Below are positions 9,008-18,309 of a stretch of 64,000 nucleotides of DNA, in pieces. Position 1 is the first letter of the stretch. Each line of letters begins with the position of its first letter. This stretch comes from GWF2-33-9 sp964500435. GTDB lineage: Bacteria > Bacteroidota > Ignavibacteria > Kapaibacteriales > UBA2268. The notes below the pieces were generated by a model that had not been told where the DNA came from, did no database searches, and saw nothing but the letters and a program-made list of their open reading frames with translations. The position numbers and the translations under genes were made by a program. The stretch is from contig CAZCNL010000012.1 in assembly GCA_964500435.1 (NCBI GenBank), positions 10,133 through 74,132 of the forward strand, read 5' to 3'.

Positions 9008-9760
9008 TTATTTTTGCGTTTGTATGTATCTAAGTGCTGTTTCTAAATCTTCAGGTGTATCGATTGAAAGTAAGAATTGGGAGGTTTCGTAACATAAATA
9101 TTTTGCATCGTTTTCTAAGAGACGCAGTTGTTCTAATTTTTCTATTTTTTCCAAATTTGATTGGTCCAAAGAAACGAATTTTTGCAAAGCATCGACAGTG
9201 TATGCATAAATCCCAATGTGTTTGTAAAAATTTGTGTATTCCAGCCATTCATCGTTTGATATATCTCTAACAAAAGGAATTGGGGACCTAGAAAAATAAA
9301 GTGCATAATTTTTTGGATTTATGACTACTTTGACAACTGAAGGATTGAAAAGTTCGTTTTTAACTTGGATTTTTTTTATAATTGTTCCAACATCGAAGCT
9401 GCTATTTTCGAGAAATAGTATGAAATCATCAATTAAGGTTGCCGAAATAAAAGGCTCATCGCCTTGAATGTTAATGATAATATCGGCAGTTTCGTTGGAT
9501 TGGACGTATGCTTGATAAATTCTATCAGTGCCGCTTGGTAATTCGGGATTTGTTAAAATGCAGTGAGCATTGAAAGTATGGCATACAGTACGAATTTCTT
9601 CGCTATCTGTTGCTATGATTATTTTTTTGAGATATTTTGATTTTGAAACATTTTCGAATACGTGTTGAATTAAATACTTATTATCAATTTTTAAAATTGG
9701 TTTTCGTGGCAACCTCGTTGAGTTCAACCTTGCAGGTATAATTGCAATGTAATTCCGCAT
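9008..9760 (-). CDS. kdsB: CMP-Kdo synthetase KdsB
   Basis: KdsB (3-deoxy-manno-octulosonate cytidylyltransferase) activates Kdo with CTP for lipopolysaccharide inner-core assembly, so the organism has a lipopolysaccharide-bearing outer membrane. At 250 aa the length is normal. The N-terminal nucleotide loop IPARLNSTRLPRKP (about 8-21) and the NIQGDEPFI motif (about 97-105) are diagnostic. Other Kdo genes (kdsA, kdsC, waaA) are not in the window. It lies 40 bp downstream of gatC on the same strand. Confidence 0.95.
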   Translation of the reverse strand: MRNYIAIIPARLNSTRLPRKPILKIDNKYLIQHVFENVSKSKYLKKIIIATDSEEIRTVCHTFNAHCILTNPELPSGTDRIYQAYVQSNETADIIINIQGDEPFISATLIDDFILFLENSSFDVGTIIKKIQVKNELFNPSVVKVVINPKNYALYFSRSPIPFVRDISNDEWLEYTNFYKHIGIYAYTVDALQKFVSLDQSNLEKIEKLEQLRLLENDAKYLCYETSQFLLSIDTPEDLETALRYIQTQK

Positions 9761-9800
9761 AGACCAATCTTTCTAAATGATTATAAATAAATACGTCAAA

Positions 9801-10085
9801 TTATTCGATAACTTTTGGTACTTTGAAAAACATTTCGTTGCGTTTTGGGGCATTTTTCAAGGCATCTTCCTTAGAAATCGAAGGTTGCACGATATCTTCT
9901 CGGAAAACATTTTTTGCATCGGTAGGACGTGTCATTGGTTCAATATTTTCTAAATTAAGTTTTTCGATAGAAGAAACATAATTAACAATATTTGAAAACT
10001 GCGATGAAAACTTAGTCAATTCATCATCATCGAATTTTAAATGTGCAAGAGCTGCAATATGTTCAATTTCTTTTTTTCCAATCAT
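9801..10085 (-). CDS. gatC: Asp/Glu-tRNA amidotransferase subunit C
   Basis: GatC is the small scaffold subunit of the GatCAB amidotransferase, which converts Glu-tRNA(Gln) and/or Asp-tRNA(Asn) to the amide form. With the start at 10085 (MIGKKEIEHIAALAHL) the protein is 94 aa, the usual length. The frame is open further upstream to 10157, but that extension overlaps the preceding gene and does not look like GatC. The conserved IAALAHL and PMTRPTDA segments are present. gatA and gatB are elsewhere. Confidence 0.92.
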   Translation of the reverse strand: MIGKKEIEHIAALAHLKFDDDELTKFSSQFSNIVNYVSSIEKLNLENIEPMTRPTDAKNVFREDIVQPSISKEDALKNAPKRNEMFFKVPKVIE

Positions 10086-10125
10086 ATCGTTATTAACTTT
10101 TTTTTTTAAAACAAAATTAAAAAAA

Positions 10126-10908
10126 TTAATTTGCTTTTGGTGGTTTCCAGCCTTCACGTTTATATTTTATTAGTTCAATTTTAATTTTTCCGACATAAAC
10201 ATTCATCAAAGCTTTTATAGGAATTCGAGCTTCGTCGTCTGAAAACCAACCTTCGAATTTCCCGCTCAATCCGTAAACACCTTGCCAATCAGCTTTCCCA
10301 TCGAAATAGATTGTTCGAATTGGGTAAGATACTGCGTCAATTTTAATTGGTTCAACTTTACCTAAAAAATTTAATTTAGTATAAAATATTCCATCTATAA
10401 ATGTTGGGACATAAACTGTTTTTTTCAAATTTGTGTATTGCCTTGCGAAAAAATAAAGTGAGCAACCATCATTTATCTTTTTTTCAAAAGGAATAACGTC
10501 ATTAGTGATTAAAGAATCGTTAAGCCAATGTTTGTTAATAATTTTTTTATTGGCATAATCAAAAAGTATTTTGTTATAATCCCAACCTTCGGAGACTTTA
10601 TTATTTGCAACAAACTGATAAGAATAAGCAAGCGATGGGTCCATCCAGGAATTAAAAACAGAATGTAAATCAACAAAAGGAATACCGGAATATGTATCCA
10701 TTGAAACTTTTGCACGATAAACTGCTTTCCCATTGTATTGTTCTTCTTTTAACGTTTCTACTTTAATGACACCTAACTTTATACCTAAAAAAGATACTTC
10801 ATATTCACAATATTCATTAGGTACGAAAACTGTTTTTGAATTATCTTGTGAAACAAGTGAGGTAATACTTAAAATAATGAACGAAAGTAATATAAGCGTT
10901 TTTTTCAT
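10126..10908 (-). CDS. DUF3108 periplasmic protein
   Basis: The 260-aa protein has a clear signal peptide (MKKTLILLSFIILSITSLVSQ). The body has the pattern of DUF3108: an opening beta-strand set (YEVSFLGIKLGVIKVE), a central KTVYVPTFIDGIFYT strand pair, and a C-terminal GLSGKFEGWFSDDEARIPIKA motif. DUF3108 proteins are envelope-associated beta-rich proteins with no settled function. It heads a minus-strand run DUF3108-gatC-kdsB; the grouping with gatC is probably not functional. Confidence 0.85.
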   Translation of the reverse strand: MKKTLILLSFIILSITSLVSQDNSKTVFVPNEYCEYEVSFLGIKLGVIKVETLKEEQYNGKAVYRAKVSMDTYSGIPFVDLHSVFNSWMDPSLAYSYQFVANNKVSEGWDYNKILFDYANKKIINKHWLNDSLITNDVIPFEKKINDGCSLYFFARQYTNLKKTVYVPTFIDGIFYTKLNFLGKVEPIKIDAVSYPIRTIYFDGKADWQGVYGLSGKFEGWFSDDEARIPIKALMNVYVGKIKIELIKYKREGWKPPKAN

Positions 10909-11065
10909 TATATAAAATTTAATTATTCTGTTTCTTAATATAATATTGACACTTTTCAGTTAAATTAATTGTATAATTGCAAAGAGAAAAGAAAAAAGTT
11001 CTTTTAATAAAAATTTCATTTTTTTTTGTAATTTACATATTTTAATAAAGTCTTAGATTAAGGAA

Positions 11066-12340
11066 ATGAAAATATTATTAATAGGCAGTGGTGGACGAGA
11101 ACATAGTTTAGCCGATAAGTTAAAAGATAATAAACAAGTTGAATTATATGCAACAGCAGGTAATCCCGGTATTTTCGAATTAGCCATTGATGCAAAAATT
11201 GATGCAAGTAATTTTGAAGAAGTTGCTAATTTTTGCAAGGGAAAAAATATCGATTTTGTAGTTGTTGGTCCTGAAAAACCATTGTCCGAAGGGATTGCTG
11301 ACTTTTTAGAAAGCAAAGCTATACCAGTTTTTGGACCGAGTAAACTTGCCGCAGAAATAGAATCGTCGAAAGCCTTTGCGAAAAATTTAATGAAGGCAAA
11401 TAATATTCCAACAGCAAGTTATGCAATTTTTTCGAAGGATGAAAAACAGCAAGCAATTGATTATATTAATCAACTCGAAAGAAATGTTGTAATCAAAGCA
11501 GATGGTCTTGCCGCAGGAAAAGGTGTTATTGTTACTAACTCTAAAGAAGAAGCTACTCGGGCATTAGCAGAAATTTATTCCGGAGCATTTGGTGATGCGG
11601 GCGACAAAGTTGTTATTGAAGAATTTTTAGAAGGCGAAGAAGCAAGTATTTTTATTTTAACTGATGGTGTTCAATACACTCTTTTACCAGCCGCACAAGA
11701 CCATAAGCGTATTCTCGATGGGGATAAAGGCAAAAATACTGGTGGTATGGGTGCTTATGCTCCTGCACCACTCATAACTGAAGAATTAAAAGCTCAAATA
11801 ATTGAACAAATTGTGGAACCAACTTTGCAAGCTATGAATGCTTCTGGTCGGAAATTCAAAGGTTGTCTTTATGCAGGATTAATGATAACAAAACACGGAC
11901 CAAAAGTAATCGAATTTAATTGTCGTTTTGGAGACCCAGAAACTCAAGCTGTTTTGCAATTAATTGAAGGTGATTTCGCTGGATTGTTGCATTCGATTGC
12001 AAAAGGTAAAATTGAAAAAAACTTAATTTCAATTAAAAATAATATTTCAGCAAGTTGTGTAGTGCTTGCTTCAAGTGGCTACCCTGATAAATTTGAAAAA
12101 GGTTTTGAAATTACTGGAATTGAAAATATAACGAACAAAAATATTAAGGTTTATCATTCTGGGACAAGTCTTGTAAATGGGAAATTGGTAACGAGTGGAG
12201 GTCGAGTTCTTTGTGTTACTTCTTTTGCCCAAAGTTTGCAAGATTCATTGGATTTGAATTATCAAGCTGTTGAAAAAATAAATTTCCAGGGTAAATATTT
12301 CCGAAAAGATATAGGTTATAAAGCATTAAAACAAAATTGA
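11066..12340 (+). CDS. purD: Phosphoribosylamine-glycine ligase PurD
   Basis: PurD is the ATP-grasp enzyme of the second step of de novo purine synthesis, joining glycine to 5-phosphoribosylamine. The 424-aa length is typical. The N-terminal GSGGREHSLADKL (7-19), the GKNTGGMGAYAPAP motif (about 225-238) and EFNCRFGDPETQ (about 287-298) are all present. No other purine gene is nearby. Only one base separates its stop from the ptsH start, so the two genes are almost certainly co-transcribed. Confidence 0.97.
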   Translation: MKILLIGSGGREHSLADKLKDNKQVELYATAGNPGIFELAIDAKIDASNFEEVANFCKGKNIDFVVVGPEKPLSEGIADFLESKAIPVFGPSKLAAEIESSKAFAKNLMKANNIPTASYAIFSKDEKQQAIDYINQLERNVVIKADGLAAGKGVIVTNSKEEATRALAEIYSGAFGDAGDKVVIEEFLEGEEASIFILTDGVQYTLLPAAQDHKRILDGDKGKNTGGMGAYAPAPLITEELKAQIIEQIVEPTLQAMNASGRKFKGCLYAGLMITKHGPKVIEFNCRFGDPETQAVLQLIEGDFAGLLHSIAKGKIEKNLISIKNNISASCVVLASSGYPDKFEKGFEITGIENITNKNIKVYHSGTSLVNGKLVTSGGRVLCVTSFAQSLQDSLDLNYQAVEKINFQGKYFRKDIGYKALKQN

Positions 12341-12341
12341 T

Positions 12342-12608
12342 ATGTTCGAAAAAGAAACTGAAATTAAAAATAGGGCGGGGATGCACACAAGACCAGCATC
12401 TATGATAGTAAAAGCGGCGGCAAAATATAAGTGCGATGTTTTTATTGAAAAAGATGGGATAAACGTCAACGCAAAGAGTATTATTGGTGTGATGACACTT
12501 GCTGCTGCGAAAGGTACGAAATTGAAAATTAAGGCGAATGGACCTGAAGAAGAGCAAGCTGTAAACACAATTGTAGAATTAATTGAAAGCGGATTTGGTG
12601 AACCATAA
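12342..12608 (+). CDS. ptsH: Phosphocarrier protein HPr
   Basis: HPr receives phosphate from enzyme I on a conserved histidine, here in NRAGMHTRPAS (H17). The regulatory serine region is also intact (NAKSIIGVM), so phosphorylation by an HPr kinase is possible. At 88 aa the length is normal. It lies between purD and ptsI. No EII sugar permease or HPr kinase gene is in the window, so a regulatory rather than transport role is possible. Confidence 0.95.
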   Translation: MFEKETEIKNRAGMHTRPASMIVKAAAKYKCDVFIEKDGINVNAKSIIGVMTLAAAKGTKLKIKANGPEEEQAVNTIVELIESGFGEP

Positions 12609-12620
12609 TGAAGGTGAAGT

Positions 12621-14348
12621 TTGAAATTAGAAGAGCAAATTAAAGGAAAAGCAAAGAAAACTTTACGGGGAATTCCCGCCTCAGCTGGTATTGCGATAGG
12701 CAATGCTTTTGTAATTAGGCAAGAGATATTTGTAAGTAAAGATAAAATAATTAAAAAAAGCGATATTCCATACGAGATTAATAGATATTTGAATTCTCAA
12801 AATAATTTAATTGACGAACTCAAAAATGCTATCGAAAAAGTTCCTCAAAATGCATTTGATTTACTTTCAATTTTGCAAGCTGATTTGATGATGCTAGAAG
12901 ATGAAATTTTTTCAAATGAAATTATCGAACATATTAAAAAAGGATTTTCCGCAGAATCATCGGTAATAAATCAATTCGAAAAACATATTAATTTACTACG
13001 CCGTTCGAGCGACGAATTATTCCGTGAACGAATTATAGAACTTGATAATTTTGAAAAACGTTTTTTGAGACATTTATCACAAAAAGAAAAGATAGTTGAT
13101 ATTCCCGAAAATAGAATCGTCGTGGCACAAAGACTTATGCCTACTGAATTAATAACTTTGCTTGAAAAAAAAGTACAGGCAATTATTACAGAAGGTGGCG
13201 GAATAACTTCACATTTAGCTATTTTAGCCAGGTCATATTCAATTCCAGCAGTTTTTAGTGTGAATTTTGCAACAAATTTAATAGTAAAAGACGATTATTT
13301 AATTGTGGATGCATATTCGGGCAAGATTTATTTAGAGCCGGACCAAGAATTGCTATTTGATTATTTGGATAAATCAGAACAAATCAGAAAATATAAAGAA
13401 AAATTAGGAAAAATCATTGATTTGCCTGCTTTGACGCAAGACGGGAAAGAAGTGACTTTATGGGCAAATGTCAACTCAATTGATGACGTGAAGCAAGCAA
13501 TAGTGATGAAGGCGAAAGGTTTAGGACTTGTAAGGACAGAGTCATTAGTAATGGAACTTGGTCGAATGCCAAGTGAAGAAGAGCAATTTAATTATTATAC
13601 TCAAATTGTTGAAACTGCTTTTCCTTTGATAGTAACTTTGAGGGCATTTGATATTGGAAGTGATAAATATTCTGAAAATATAATAGAAAAGGAAGATAAT
13701 CCAGCATTAGGTTTTCGTGGAATTAGATTTTTATTGTCAAAAAAAGATATTTTTAAGTCACAAATTCGTGCTGTTTTACGTGCTTCGAAAAATAAAAATG
13801 TACGATTTATGTTGCCAATGATAACTTCAATTGAAGAAGTTGTGCAATCAAATGAATTAATTAACTTATGCAAAAAGGAACTGATGGAAGAAGGAATATC
13901 TTTTGATGATAATATGCCTTTAGGTGTTATGATTGAAACGCCGGCTGCTGCTCTGATTTCAGACGAATTGTCTCAGATTGCGAACTTTTTCAGCATTGGT
14001 ACAAATGATTTGACACAATATATACTTGCCGCAGACCGCACGAATGAATTGTTATCTGATTATTTCAATAATTTTCATCCAGGTGTGTTGAGATTAATGG
14101 AATTTACTATTAATGCCGCACATCGGAATAATATCCCCGTTGCTGTTTGTGGCGAAATGGCGGGGCATCCGCTTGCTACTGAACTGCTATTAGGCATGGG
14201 AGTTGATGAACTTTCTATGGCTCCTTCTCTTTTATTGGAAGTTAAAGAGAAAATATTGAATTTAAATTATAATGATTCTCGTGAAATTGCTTTAAAAATT
14301 ATGAAGAGTGCAAAAGTCAAAGATATTTATCAGTCAATAAGTTATTAG
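12621..14348 (+). CDS. ptsI: PTS enzyme I, TTG start
   Basis: Enzyme I transfers phosphate from phosphoenolpyruvate to HPr. At 575 aa it is of the standard size. Visible elements are the N-terminal LRGIPASAGIAIG (15-27), the phosphohistidine motif EGGGITSHLA (H198), the PEP-binding GLVRTE and GFRGIRFLL motifs, and SIGTNDLTQYILAADR. The start is TTG at 12621, supported by AAGGTG at 12611-12616 with normal spacing; the ATG at 12608 is in another frame. It is the third gene of the purD-ptsH-ptsI-ligA run. Confidence 0.95.
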   Translation: MKLEEQIKGKAKKTLRGIPASAGIAIGNAFVIRQEIFVSKDKIIKKSDIPYEINRYLNSQNNLIDELKNAIEKVPQNAFDLLSILQADLMMLEDEIFSNEIIEHIKKGFSAESSVINQFEKHINLLRRSSDELFRERIIELDNFEKRFLRHLSQKEKIVDIPENRIVVAQRLMPTELITLLEKKVQAIITEGGGITSHLAILARSYSIPAVFSVNFATNLIVKDDYLIVDAYSGKIYLEPDQELLFDYLDKSEQIRKYKEKLGKIIDLPALTQDGKEVTLWANVNSIDDVKQAIVMKAKGLGLVRTESLVMELGRMPSEEEQFNYYTQIVETAFPLIVTLRAFDIGSDKYSENIIEKEDNPALGFRGIRFLLSKKDIFKSQIRAVLRASKNKNVRFMLPMITSIEEVVQSNELINLCKKELMEEGISFDDNMPLGVMIETPAAALISDELSQIANFFSIGTNDLTQYILAADRTNELLSDYFNNFHPGVLRLMEFTINAAHRNNIPVAVCGEMAGHPLATELLLGMGVDELSMAPSLLLEVKEKILNLNYNDSREIALKIMKSAKVKDIYQSISY

Positions 14349-14351
14349 AAA

Positions 14352-16472
14352 ATGGATAAAGATCAAAAAATTAAAAGACTGAAAGAACTTCGAAAATTAA
14401 TCGCAGAATATGATAAAAAATACTATGTCGAAAATATTTCGGCTGTTTCTGATTTTGAATACGACCAATTATACCAGGAATTACTCGATTTAGAAAAACA
14501 ATTTCCGGAACTATACGACCCAAGCTCGCCAACTCAAAAAGTGCCAAGCGATAAAATTTCTGCTTTTCAAAAAGTTGAACATAATTTTCCGATGTTATCT
14601 TTGCAAAATACATACACGACGGCGGAAATTGAAGCTTTTGTTCAAAGATGCCAACAACTATTAGACACAGATAAAATCCAATATCTAGTAGAACTAAAAT
14701 TCGATGGGGTATCAATTAGTTTAAGATATAAAAACAATAGATTAAACAAAGCGATTACCCGAGGTGACGGTGCGGTTGGTGATGATGTTACGATGAACAT
14801 TTTGCAAGTTAAGGATATTCCAAAATATATTTTTAAACCAGCCAATTTCCCTGTTGAGGAATTCGAAGTGAGGGGCGAAGTCTTTATGACTCGCCATAAT
14901 TTTGCTGAAATAAATAATCAACAAATTTTAAAAAATCAAAAAGTATTTTCAAATCCGAGGAATTTAGCATCTGGCACTTTAAAATTATTAGACCCCGAAG
15001 AAGTTGCACGCAGACCTCTTAACTTTTTCGCATATTATTTACTTACGAAAGAGCCTGTGCTTTCCGATTTATCGACGAATTTGGAATTGATGAAAACAAT
15101 GGGTTTTCCGGTAAATTCAAATTTTAAATTATGTAATTCGGTAACAGAAATATTAGAATTCATTGATGAATGGAAAGATAAACGAGATGAATTACCATAT
15201 AATATTGATGGGCTTGTAATTAAAGTTAATTCGATAAAGCAACAACAGGAATTAGGATATATTGCACGTTTTCCACGATGGGCAATTGCTTATAAATATT
15301 CAGCCGAACAAGTTGAAACGAAATTGCTGGATATTACTTATCAAGTTGGTCGAACTGGAATTGTATCGCCTGTTGCTGAACTCGAACCAGTAGAACTTTC
15401 GCAGACTATTGTTAAGCGGGCGACTTTGCATAATGAAGATTTTATAAAAGAAAACGATTTTCGTGTTGGTGATTATGTTTTCGTTGAAAAAGGTGGAGAA
15501 ATAATTCCCAAATTAGTTGGTGTTAATTTCGAAAAAAGAGCACCTAATTTAAAGCCATTTGAATTTACTAAAATTTGCCCTTGTGAATTGCAAACTCCGC
15601 TTGTGAAATTCGAAGATGAAGTTGCATATTACTGCTTAAATCCAAACTGTCCTTGGCAAATACGAAAAAGAATTGAGCATTTTGCTTCAAGAAATGCAAT
15701 GAATATCGAGTATTTAGGTGAAAAAGCAATTGATGAATTGGTAAGTAGAGGTTGGTTACATAATATTGCAGATATTTATGAATTAGCTAATTACGGCGAA
15801 GAAATTGCTAAATTACCTGGCTGGGGAAAAAAAAGTGTTGAAAATTTATTAAAAGGAATTGAAAAATCAAAAGAAAAGCCATTTGCAAATGTTTTATTTG
15901 GTTTAGGCATTAGGTATATTGGCGAAAATGCCGCTAAAATATTAGCTGCTGAAGCTAAAACAATCGATAATTTAATGAGTTTAGACGAAACTGCATTGAC
16001 ACAAATCAATCAAGTTGGTGAAAAAATAGCAAAATCCTTATTAAAGTTTTTTGCGAATAATGAAAATATTGAAATTATAAATCGATTAAAATATTATGGA
16101 TTGCAATTTGCTTCAACTGAAATTGTTCGAGAAAAAAGTTCAGAAGCTTTAAATGGCAAAACATTTTTATTTACTGGTGAGTTGAAAGCAATGAGTAGAA
16201 ATAATGCGGCAACACTTGTAGAAAAAAATGGCGGTAAAGTTGTATCATCCGTTTCGAAGAAATTAGATTACTTAGTTGTAGGCGAAAATCCTGGTTCAAA
16301 GTATCAAAAAGCCCTTGAATTAGGTGTCAAAATATTAAATGAAACCGAGTTTTTTGAATTACTAAATAATATCTCCGAGAATTCCATTTCAAGCATTGAA
16401 ATTAATCATAGAAGTAATGAACAAGAACAAAACAAGCAAAACAATGCAAATTCGAAATCTTTATTTGATTAA
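14352..16472 (+). CDS. ligA: NAD-dependent DNA ligase LigA
   Basis: LigA seals nicks in replication and repair using NAD+. The 706-aa protein has every expected part: an N-terminal NAD-binding Ia segment (YYVENISAVSDFEYDQL), the adenylated lysine in ELKFDG (K116), the OB fold, a four-cysteine zinc finger (CPCE...CLNPNCPWQ), helix-hairpin-helix repeats, and a C-terminal BRCT domain (about 595-670). About 35 polar residues rich in Asn, Gln and Lys follow BRCT. It starts 3 bp after ptsI, and its end overlaps the start of the next gene. Confidence 0.97.
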   Translation: MDKDQKIKRLKELRKLIAEYDKKYYVENISAVSDFEYDQLYQELLDLEKQFPELYDPSSPTQKVPSDKISAFQKVEHNFPMLSLQNTYTTAEIEAFVQRCQQLLDTDKIQYLVELKFDGVSISLRYKNNRLNKAITRGDGAVGDDVTMNILQVKDIPKYIFKPANFPVEEFEVRGEVFMTRHNFAEINNQQILKNQKVFSNPRNLASGTLKLLDPEEVARRPLNFFAYYLLTKEPVLSDLSTNLELMKTMGFPVNSNFKLCNSVTEILEFIDEWKDKRDELPYNIDGLVIKVNSIKQQQELGYIARFPRWAIAYKYSAEQVETKLLDITYQVGRTGIVSPVAELEPVELSQTIVKRATLHNEDFIKENDFRVGDYVFVEKGGEIIPKLVGVNFEKRAPNLKPFEFTKICPCELQTPLVKFEDEVAYYCLNPNCPWQIRKRIEHFASRNAMNIEYLGEKAIDELVSRGWLHNIADIYELANYGEEIAKLPGWGKKSVENLLKGIEKSKEKPFANVLFGLGIRYIGENAAKILAAEAKTIDNLMSLDETALTQINQVGEKIAKSLLKFFANNENIEIINRLKYYGLQFASTEIVREKSSEALNGKTFLFTGELKAMSRNNAATLVEKNGGKVVSSVSKKLDYLVVGENPGSKYQKALELGVKILNETEFFELLNNISENSISSIEINHRSNEQEQNKQNNANSKSLFD

Positions 16473-18309
16473 GCAAAAATTAGAGCAATTAGTCAAAGAA
16501 AAAAAAGAATATAATTACGTTATCCCGGAAATTTGGCTTAATCCTTTGACAAAAAATAATCAACCAGTGCAAATAAATCCTTTCGAATATTTTCAATCAC
16601 AAATAGAGAAAATCGAAGAATTATCGAAAGTCAAAGAAACTAAAAAGCTTGAAAACGATTCCTTTGTAATTTTTAATTCATTTGTTCGGCTCACTACTGC
16701 TTTTGATTATAATAATTTAAAATTCGAAAATAATTTCAATCAAGAAAACGAGTTTCAAAAAACTGGTACTTTTTTAAAAACACTTGCATTATTGCCATAT
16801 TTGAAAAAAATTGGTATCAATATTTTATATCTTTTGCCAATCACAAAAATCGGAACAATCGGGCGAAAAGGTAATTTGGGTTCACCTTATGCAATAAAAA
16901 ATCACTATGAGTTTTGCCCGAATTTATCAGAACCCTTTTTGGAATTGCCTATTGAAGTTCAGTTTTCTGCATTGGTCGAAGCTTGCCATTTGTTGGGAAT
17001 AAAAGTTGTCCTTGAATTCATTTTTAGGACTGCAAGCATAGATAATGATTTAATACCCGTTCATCCTGATTGGTTTTATTGGGTGGATGAATCTTGTGTT
17101 CAGAAATCAGGTAATAAACTCAATCCACCAACTTTTGATGATACTTCGCTTGAATTAATAAAGGAAAAAGTTGAAAAAAATGATTTGAACGATTTAATCG
17201 AACCAGATGAAGAATATAAGAGTTTGTTTAAAAATACACCCGATAAAGTAATTGAAGAGGCAGGTCGATACGTTGGTATTTACGAAGATGGTAGTCGTGC
17301 TATTGTCCCAAATGCTTTTGCAGATTGGCCCCCAGACGATAAACAACCTACTTGGGATGATGTAACTTATTTGAAATTATATGAAAATCCAAAATTCAAT
17401 TATATTGCATATAATACCGTTAGAATGTATTCTCCCGAAATTTTAAAAAATGGACAACCGCAAAAAGAACTATGGCAATATTTAGAAAACATTGTGCCAC
17501 ATTATATTCAAAATTTCGATATTGATGGAATAATGATTGATATGGGGCATAGTTTACCACAAGATTTGTTAATTAATATAATTAATAAGGCACGAAATAT
17601 CAAGCCCGATTTCATTTTATTTGAAGAGAATTTCAACGTACATCAAAGTTCTGTCGAAAAAGGTTTTAACGCAGTTGTCGGTTATTTGCCGTTTGATATT
17701 TATAACATATATAAAATAAAAGATTTAATTAAAAAGATAAGTGAGAAGAAATTGCCGATTAGTTTTTTCGGTACAGCAGAAAATCATAATACACCAAGAA
17801 CTGTAAGTAGATTCAACTCCAATGAATTTTCCAAATTAGCATTTGCAATTATTTGCTTTTTACCTGCAATACCTTTTATTCATAATGGTTTTGAATTTTT
17901 TGAATCTCAACCTGTAAACACAGGTTTGGATTTTCCGAAAGAAGAAATAATAAAGTTCTCTGCCGATGATTTGCCTTTATTTTCATTGAGTTATATGAAT
18001 TGGTTAACCAAAGAAAATTTAATTGAATTAATTATTTCTTTGTTAAATTTCCGTAAAAAATATCACGGGAAATTTGAATTGCAATTAATTAATACGGAAA
18101 AAGATATTTTAACATTTAAAGCAAAAAATCAAAACACCAAATTTCTTTTCGGTGCAAACTATTCGAAGGAAAATAAACTTTTAGAAATGAAATTCTTAAC
18201 GCATAGTTCTTCAAATTCAATTGAATTTATTAATAATGCAGTATTTTATGCAAGTGAAAAAATAGTTGAATTAAACCCCTTTGGATTTTTCGTTCTTCGA
18301 ATTGATTAA
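16417..18309 (+). CDS. GH13 maltosyltransferase-like protein with altered active site
   Basis: The sequence follows the Thermotoga maltosyltransferase (GH13, about 640 aa) through most of its length: EACHLLGIKVVLEF, HPDWFYWV, QPTWDDVTYLKLY and DMGHSLPQDLL all match it as I remember it. That enzyme moves maltosyl units between maltodextrins. The nucleophile region keeps Asp (codon 17539-17541) but the usual Arg two residues earlier is Met. The region corresponding to ETPDTPR or ENHDTPR reads ENHNTPR, so the third catalytic Asp is Asn (codon 17788-17790). The acid/base Glu region (LFEENF) is intact. Activity is therefore doubtful. Starts at 16396, 16417 or 16444 are possible, all inside ligA; 16417 is chosen without a clear ribosome-binding site. 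Confidence 0.8.
   Translation: MNKNKTSKTMQIRNLYLIKQKLEQLVKEKKEYNYVIPEIWLNPLTKNNQPVQINPFEYFQSQIEKIEELSKVKETKKLENDSFVIFNSFVRLTTAFDYNNLKFENNFNQENEFQKTGTFLKTLALLPYLKKIGINILYLLPITKIGTIGRKGNLGSPYAIKNHYEFCPNLSEPFLELPIEVQFSALVEACHLLGIKVVLEFIFRTASIDNDLIPVHPDWFYWVDESCVQKSGNKLNPPTFDDTSLELIKEKVEKNDLNDLIEPDEEYKSLFKNTPDKVIEEAGRYVGIYEDGSRAIVPNAFADWPPDDKQPTWDDVTYLKLYENPKFNYIAYNTVRMYSPEILKNGQPQKELWQYLENIVPHYIQNFDIDGIMIDMGHSLPQDLLINIINKARNIKPDFILFEENFNVHQSSVEKGFNAVVGYLPFDIYNIYKIKDLIKKISEKKLPISFFGTAENHNTPRTVSRFNSNEFSKLAFAIICFLPAIPFIHNGFEFFESQPVNTGLDFPKEEIIKFSADDLPLFSLSYMNWLTKENLIELIISLLNFRKKYHGKFELQLINTEKDILTFKAKNQNTKFLFGANYSKENKLLEMKFLTHSSSNSIEFINNAVFYASEKIVELNPFGFFVLRID

Noticed and set aside
12216..12703. 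Two frames opposite purD/ptsH/ptsI
   Set aside because: Antisense to three confident genes; no motif or start signal.
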